A stretch of DNA of 64,000 nt. It comes from CBDCUC01 sp965222485 (GTDB lineage: Bacteria; Pseudomonadota; Alphaproteobacteria; Rhizobiales; Hyphomicrobiaceae). The notes under the pieces are model-generated. The model had not been told where the DNA came from, made no database searches, and was given only the letters and a program-made list of their open reading frames with translations. Position numbers and translations under genes: made by a program. Positions 59,719-64,000 of the stretch are shown in pieces (within the stretch, counting starts at the first letter, position 1; the number at the start of each line of letters is the position of its first letter). The stretch is taken from positions 186,001-250,000 of the forward strand of contig CBDCUC010000039.1 of the NCBI GenBank assembly GCA_965222485.1, written 5' to 3'.

Positions 59719-62172
59719 ATGAAAAGGAAGCTGGTAGTCGTCGGTAACGGCATGGCACCAGGGCGTGTGCTCGAGCGCCTTTTGGATGCCGACCCCGATG
59801 CCTACGACATTACGATCTTCAATGCCGAGAAGCGGGTGAACTACGACCGCATTATGCTATCGCCGGTGCTGTCGGGCGAAAAGCAGTTCGAGGAGATCGT
59901 GATCCACGGCGATGCCTGGTACGAGCAAAACGGCATTGTCCTCATCAAAGGCCGCAAGGTCATTGAGATCGACCGAGAAAGCAAGCGGGTCACGGCCGAA
60001 GGCGGCATGATCGCCGATTACGACACGCTTCTCATAGCAACCGGCTCGGTTCCATTCATCCTGCCAATTCCCGGCAAGGAGCTTCCTGGCGTTCTCACCT
60101 ACCGCGATCTTGACGACGTCCACGCAATGATGGTGGCGGCAGAGCAGGGTAAGAAAAATGCCGTCGTCATAGGAGGCGGGTTGCTCGGGCTCGAAGCCGC
60201 CGCCGGCTTGAAGGCGCGCGGCATGGATGTGACCATCATCCACCTGCCCGAAACATTGATGGAACGCCAACTAGACGCAACGGCGGGGCATCTGCTGCGG
60301 CGTGAACTGGAGTCGCGTGACATAAATGTAATTACCGGCGCCAATACCAAAGAGATTATCGGCGGGGCTGCAGTCTCCGGAATTCGCCTCGAAGACGGCA
60401 CAGAATTAGCGGCAGACATTGTCGTCATGGCTGTCGGCATTCGTCCCAATGCGGAACTCGGCAAGCAGGCCGGCCTAAAAACCAACCGTGGCATTCTCGT
60501 CGACAATAAATTGCACACGTCCGATCCTGACATACTCGCGATCGGCGAGTGTGTCGAGTTCGATGGCAGCGTCTACGGTCTGGTTGCCCCGCTTTATGAA
60601 ATGGCCAACATCCTCTCGTCGGAATTGCTGGGCGATGAAAATCCGGGTTTCGTCAACTCCGCACTAGCCACTAAGTTGAAAGTCACGGGTATTGACCTTT
60701 ATTCGGCCGGCGACTTTGCCGATGGAGACGACCGCCAGGAAATCGTGCTTCGCGACGCCGTCGGCGGCATCTACAAGCGCCTCGTCCTAAAGGACAACAA
60801 CATTATCGGTGCCGTGCTTTACGGCGACACGGCCGACGGTTCCTGGTTTTTCCAGCACATCAAGGACAAGACCGACATTTCCGACATGCGCGATACGCTC
60901 ATTTTCGGACCGGCCTTTGCGGGAGGGACCCCCCTGGACCCTACGGCGGCCGTTGCAGCGTTGCCGGATAATGCGGAAATCTGCGGCTGCAACGGCATTT
61001 GTAAATCAAATATTGTCTCTACGATCACCGAGAAAGGTTTGACCTCACTGGATGATGTACGAAGCCACACCAAGGCGTCCGCATCCTGCGGTTCGTGCAC
61101 AGGTCTTGTCGAACAGCTGCTCGCGCTCACCTTGGGCGACGGCTACGATCCAGCTGCCGTCCAGCCCATGTGCGGCTGCACTGATCTCGGTCACGCGGAC
61201 GTACGCCGGTTAATTGTGGCACAAGAACTCAAGACGATTCCCGATCTTATGCAGCAGCTTGAGTGGTCAAGCTCCGGCGGCTGCGCCAAGTGCCGCCCCG
61301 CACTCAACTACTACATGTTATCAACTTGGCCGGGTGAATACACCGACGACGGCCAGTCCCGATTCATCAACGAGCGCGTGCACGCCAACATCCAGAAGGA
61401 CGGCACATATTCCGTGGTACCAAGGATGTGGGGAGGGGTTACGAGTGCAAATGAGTTACGCGCGATCGCTGACGTCGTCGACAAGTTCGCAATTCCGACC
61501 GTAAAGTGCACCGGCGGCCAGCGCATCGACATGCTGGGAGTCAAAAAAGAAGACCTTCCCGCCGTATGGGCTGACTTGAACTCCGCAGGTTTGGTCTCCG
61601 GTCACGCCTACGGCAAGGCTTTGCGCACGGTGAAGACCTGTGTCGGCACAGACTGGTGTCGTTTCGGCACTCAGGATTCCACCGGCCTTGGCGTACATAT
61701 TGAAAAATTCATGTGGGGCTCCTGGACACCCGCCAAACTCAAGATGGCCGTGTCAGGTTGCCCGCGCAATTGTTCCGAAGCGACCTGCAAGGATGTTGGC
61801 GTGATCTGTGTGGACTCCGGATACGAAGTCCATTTCGCTGGCGCCGCCGGGCTCGACATCAAGGGCACTGAAGTTCTCTGCCACACCGAAAGTGAAGATG
61901 AGACACTGGAAATCATTGTAGCGCTCACGCAGCTCTATCGTGAGCAGGGTCATTACCTGGAGCGCATCTACAAATGGGCCCGCCGCGTCGGCAACGACTC
62001 CATCAAGGCTGCTGTCGTCGATGATGTCGAACAGCGCAAGGCACTATTCGAGCGCTTCGTCCACTCCCAAAAGTTCTCACAAGCCGATCCCTGGTCGGAA
62101 CGCGTTAGTGGAGTTGAGGCGCACGAATTCAACCCAATGTCATGCGTTTCTCTGGTCGAGGCAGCTGAATGA
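59719..62172 (+). CDS. nirB: Nitrite reductase (NADH) large subunit
   Basis: Reduces nitrite to ammonium in the cytoplasm with NADH. 817 residues: FAD domain (VVVGNGMAPGRVLERLLDAD), NAD loop (AVVIGGGLLGLEAAAGLKAR), two BFD-like [2Fe-2S] regions (CGCNGICKSNIV to CGSCTGLVEQLL; CGCTDLGHADV to CAKCRPAL), and the C-terminal sirohaem/4Fe-4S domain with CVGTDWCRFGTQDS and CPRNCSEATCKDVGVICVD. Four bases overlap nirD (ATGA). The operon continues with nasA. Confidence 0.96.
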   Translation: MKRKLVVVGNGMAPGRVLERLLDADPDAYDITIFNAEKRVNYDRIMLSPVLSGEKQFEEIVIHGDAWYEQNGIVLIKGRKVIEIDRESKRVTAEGGMIADYDTLLIATGSVPFILPIPGKELPGVLTYRDLDDVHAMMVAAEQGKKNAVVIGGGLLGLEAAAGLKARGMDVTIIHLPETLMERQLDATAGHLLRRELESRDINVITGANTKEIIGGAAVSGIRLEDGTELAADIVVMAVGIRPNAELGKQAGLKTNRGILVDNKLHTSDPDILAIGECVEFDGSVYGLVAPLYEMANILSSELLGDENPGFVNSALATKLKVTGIDLYSAGDFADGDDRQEIVLRDAVGGIYKRLVLKDNNIIGAVLYGDTADGSWFFQHIKDKTDISDMRDTLIFGPAFAGGTPLDPTAAVAALPDNAEICGCNGICKSNIVSTITEKGLTSLDDVRSHTKASASCGSCTGLVEQLLALTLGDGYDPAAVQPMCGCTDLGHADVRRLIVAQELKTIPDLMQQLEWSSSGGCAKCRPALNYYMLSTWPGEYTDDGQSRFINERVHANIQKDGTYSVVPRMWGGVTSANELRAIADVVDKFAIPTVKCTGGQRIDMLGVKKEDLPAVWADLNSAGLVSGHAYGKALRTVKTCVGTDWCRFGTQDSTGLGVHIEKFMWGSWTPAKLKMAVSGCPRNCSEATCKDVGVICVDSGYEVHFAGAAGLDIKGTEVLCHTESEDETLEIIVALTQLYREQGHYLERIYKWARRVGNDSIKAAVVDDVEQRKALFERFVHSQKFSQADPWSERVSGVEAHEFNPMSCVSLVEAAE

Positions 62173-62507
62173 CAAATGCAGAGTGGAAAGATGTCGGAGC
62201 CGTTGACGATATCCCGGCCGAAGGCGCTCGGACTGTTGAGACGAGTTTTGGGACGATCGGCATCTTCAAGACAGCCTCCGGTGAAATCTTCGCTATTGAA
62301 GACAAATGTCCCCACCTCGGCGGTCCGTTATCGCAAGGCATCGTCCACGGCACGCATGTGACATGCCCGCTGCATAACTTGGTCATCGACCTTGTATCCG
62401 GCGGAGTCGTCGGACCCGACGACGGCTGCGTTAAGACACTTCCCGTCAAGATTGAGGCCCAACGGGTCCTTCTCGACGTGTCTCCACTGTTGTCAAAGGC
62501 GGCCTGA
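62169..62507 (+). CDS. nirD: Nitrite reductase small subunit
   Basis: 112-residue Rieske-type protein of the NirBD complex. It retains the full Rieske ligand set, Cys-x-His in DKCPHLGGPL and Cys-x2-His in TCPLHNLVID, and may bind a [2Fe-2S] cluster. Overlaps nirB at the start and nasA by one base (TGATG) at the end. Confidence 0.94.
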   Translation: MTNAEWKDVGAVDDIPAEGARTVETSFGTIGIFKTASGEIFAIEDKCPHLGGPLSQGIVHGTHVTCPLHNLVIDLVSGGVVGPDDGCVKTLPVKIEAQRVLLDVSPLLSKAA

Positions 62508-64000
62508 TGGCAGCCGGCACACGACAGCACACCCCTGGCGACGCAACGACCGCAACCACCTGCCCGTACTGCGGGGTCGGTTGCGGTGTTTTGGCAACCG
62601 TCGATGCTCAAGACAATGTTTCGGTCGCGGGCGATCCGGACCATCCAGCCAACTTCGGGCGGCTGTGCTCGAAGGGTTCAGCTCTGCATGAAACGCTCGC
62701 ACTCGACGACCGGCTTCTTCATCCGTTCGTCAACGGTGAGCACAGCGATTGGAGCACGGCGCTCGATTTGGTAGCGCGGCACTTCCGCGAGGCGATCGCA
62801 CAGCACGGCCCTGATTCCGTCGCCTTCTACGTGTCCGGCCAGCTTCTCACCGAAGACTACTATGTCGCCAACAAGCTGATGAAGGGCTTTATCGGTTCAG
62901 CCAACATCGACACCAATTCCAGGCTCTGTATGGCATCCTCCGTTGCGGGCCACAAACGAGCGTTCGGCACTGACACGGTACCGGGATCTTACGAGGACCT
63001 TGAGGACGCCGACCTTGTTGTCTTGGTGGGCTCTAACCTCGCGTGGTGTCATCCCATCCTTTATCAGCGGTTGGCGGCGGCAAAGGAGAAGCGAGAGGGC
63101 ATGAAAGTGGTCGTGATCGACCCGCGCCGAACCGCAACCTGCGATCTTGCCGATTTGCACCTTCCTATTGCGCCGGGAACCGACGTTGCTTTGTTCAATG
63201 GCCTCTTGGCACATCTCGACACAAACGGCCGCAACAATCGCGAATACCTCCAGGCTCATACGACAGGCAAGGATGATGCGCTGAGCGAAGCTGCAGGATT
63301 TGACCTTGCCAAAGTGTCGCAAATAACGGGGCTTCTGGCAGACGACATCGCCGCGTTTTACAAGTTGTTCGCAGCAAACGAACGCACCGTCACCGTCTAT
63401 TCCCAGGGCGTCAATCAATCGACAAGCGGCACGGACAAGGTCAACGCGATAATCAATTGTCACCTGCTGACAGGCCGCATCGGCAAGCCCGGCATGGGAC
63501 CATTCTCCGTAACCGGTCAGCCCAATGCCATGGGCGGGCGCGAAGTGGGCGGTCTCGCCAACCAGCTAGCAAGCCATCTGGAGCTGGAAAACAAGAGCCA
63601 CCGTCAAGCGCTGAAAGCATTCTGGAACGCTCCGGGAATGGCCGACAAGCCAGGCCTGAAAGCTGTTGACCTGTTCGAAGCCGTCGCCCAGCGCCGCATC
63701 AGGGCATTGTGGATAATGGCCACCAACCCGGTCGACAGTCTGCCCGACGCCAATGCCGTTCGCACTGCCATCAAGGCTTGCCCGTTCGTCACCGTCTCAG
63801 ATGTCACGCGCCACACAGACACCACTGACCTTGCCCACGTCCTTCTTCCCGCCACCGCCTGGGGCGAAAAGGATGGAACGGTGACGAATTCGGAACGGCG
63901 CATATCCCGTCAGCGCTCGTTCCTGGCGAGCCCTGGTCAGACCCGGCCTGATTGGTGGATTATTTGCGAAGTCGCCAAGCGCATGGGATTTGCCGAGGCA
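62507..64000 (+). CDS. nasA: Assimilatory nitrate reductase catalytic subunit (3' end beyond window)
   Basis: The first 498 residues are present and the frame runs open through the window edge; the family usually has about 870-900. It reduces nitrate to nitrite. N-terminal 4Fe-4S ligands CPYCGVGCGV and RLCSKGSA, then the molybdopterin oxidoreductase domain: SRLCMASSVAGHKRAFGTDT (Cys of the NasA/NapA class that ligates Mo), VVIDPRRTATCDLADLHLPI, LTGRIGKPGMGPFSVTGQPN, AMGGREVGGLANQL and WIMATNPVDSLPDANAVR. Third gene of nirB-nirD-nasA. Confidence 0.94.
   Translation, partial: MAAGTRQHTPGDATTATTCPYCGVGCGVLATVDAQDNVSVAGDPDHPANFGRLCSKGSALHETLALDDRLLHPFVNGEHSDWSTALDLVARHFREAIAQHGPDSVAFYVSGQLLTEDYYVANKLMKGFIGSANIDTNSRLCMASSVAGHKRAFGTDTVPGSYEDLEDADLVVLVGSNLAWCHPILYQRLAAAKEKREGMKVVVIDPRRTATCDLADLHLPIAPGTDVALFNGLLAHLDTNGRNNREYLQAHTTGKDDALSEAAGFDLAKVSQITGLLADDIAAFYKLFAANERTVTVYSQGVNQSTSGTDKVNAIINCHLLTGRIGKPGMGPFSVTGQPNAMGGREVGGLANQLASHLELENKSHRQALKAFWNAPGMADKPGLKAVDLFEAVAQRRIRALWIMATNPVDSLPDANAVRTAIKACPFVTVSDVTRHTDTTDLAHVLLPATAWGEKDGTVTNSERRISRQRSFLASPGQTRPDWWIICEVAKRMGFAEA

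Noticed and set aside
1..64000. CRISPR arrays, insertion sequences, integrases or phage structural genes
   Set aside because: I looked for regularly spaced repeats, transposase motifs and integrase motifs and saw none; the repeats found are tRNA spacers and duplicated sRNA ends.

Overview
This window is about 64 kb of moderately GC-rich chromosome from an alphaproteobacterium, most probably of the order Hyphomicrobiales (Rhizobiales). The evidence is the gene set: CpdR next to a tRNA-Val, a GapR/DUF2312 nucleoid protein, tandem AbcR-like small RNAs, an Hsp20 gene with a ROSE-like leader, a 41-residue L36, and a tRNA-His with A73 as in many alphaproteobacteria. Genus cannot be given from sequence inspection alone.

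Layout. 1-6.8 kb: prephenate dehydratase, a short-chain dehydrogenase, two small exported proteins, a nuclease-like DUF2779 protein, an exported TPR protein, and behind it a frameshifted small gene sharing the TPR protein's C-terminal motif. 7.15-11.25 kb: a dense array of 23 tRNA-like genes, all on the minus strand and all encoding CCA, with spacer repeats and one small gene with a strong ribosome binding site; this is the most unusual part of the window. 11.4-32.6 kb: housekeeping and envelope genes, namely an M15 peptidase, Ppx/GppA, RlmE, YtoQ, an OmpA-domain protein, thiS-thiG-thiE, a CHAD protein, ferrochelatase, an SPFH/NfeD pair, KdsD, an outer-membrane barrel, GalU, GalE, a lytic transglycosylase and a DUF459 hydrolase. 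32.6-39 kb: gltB-gltD glutamate synthase. 39.5-45 kb: Hsp20, an alpha/beta hydrolase, HisN-like phosphatase, two tandem AbcR-like sRNAs, N-formylglutamate amidohydrolase, CpdR and tRNA-Val. 45-48 kb: lutABC lactate oxidation operon. 48.3-55.6 kb: L36, a TPR protein, GapR, OxyR, a DUF882 protein and an L,D-transpeptidase. 56-64 kb: assimilatory nitrate/nitrite genes, with narK and a PP2C-kinase fusion leftward and nirB-nirD-nasA rightward. The two transcripts diverge from a 450-bp control region with two sigma-54-like promoters and an NtrC-like site.

How the genes fit together. Two nitrogen blocks complement each other: NarK, NasA and NirBD would bring nitrate to ammonium, and GltBD captures the nitrogen in glutamate. 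Several genes act on the envelope (KdsD for LPS Kdo, GalU/GalE for nucleotide sugars, LD-transpeptidase, lytic transglycosylase, M15 and DUF882 proteins, OmpA-domain protein). The tRNA array has no visible link to its neighbours and carries many departures from canonical tRNA structure, which suggests an acquired or decaying element. No integrase, transposase or CRISPR array was seen.
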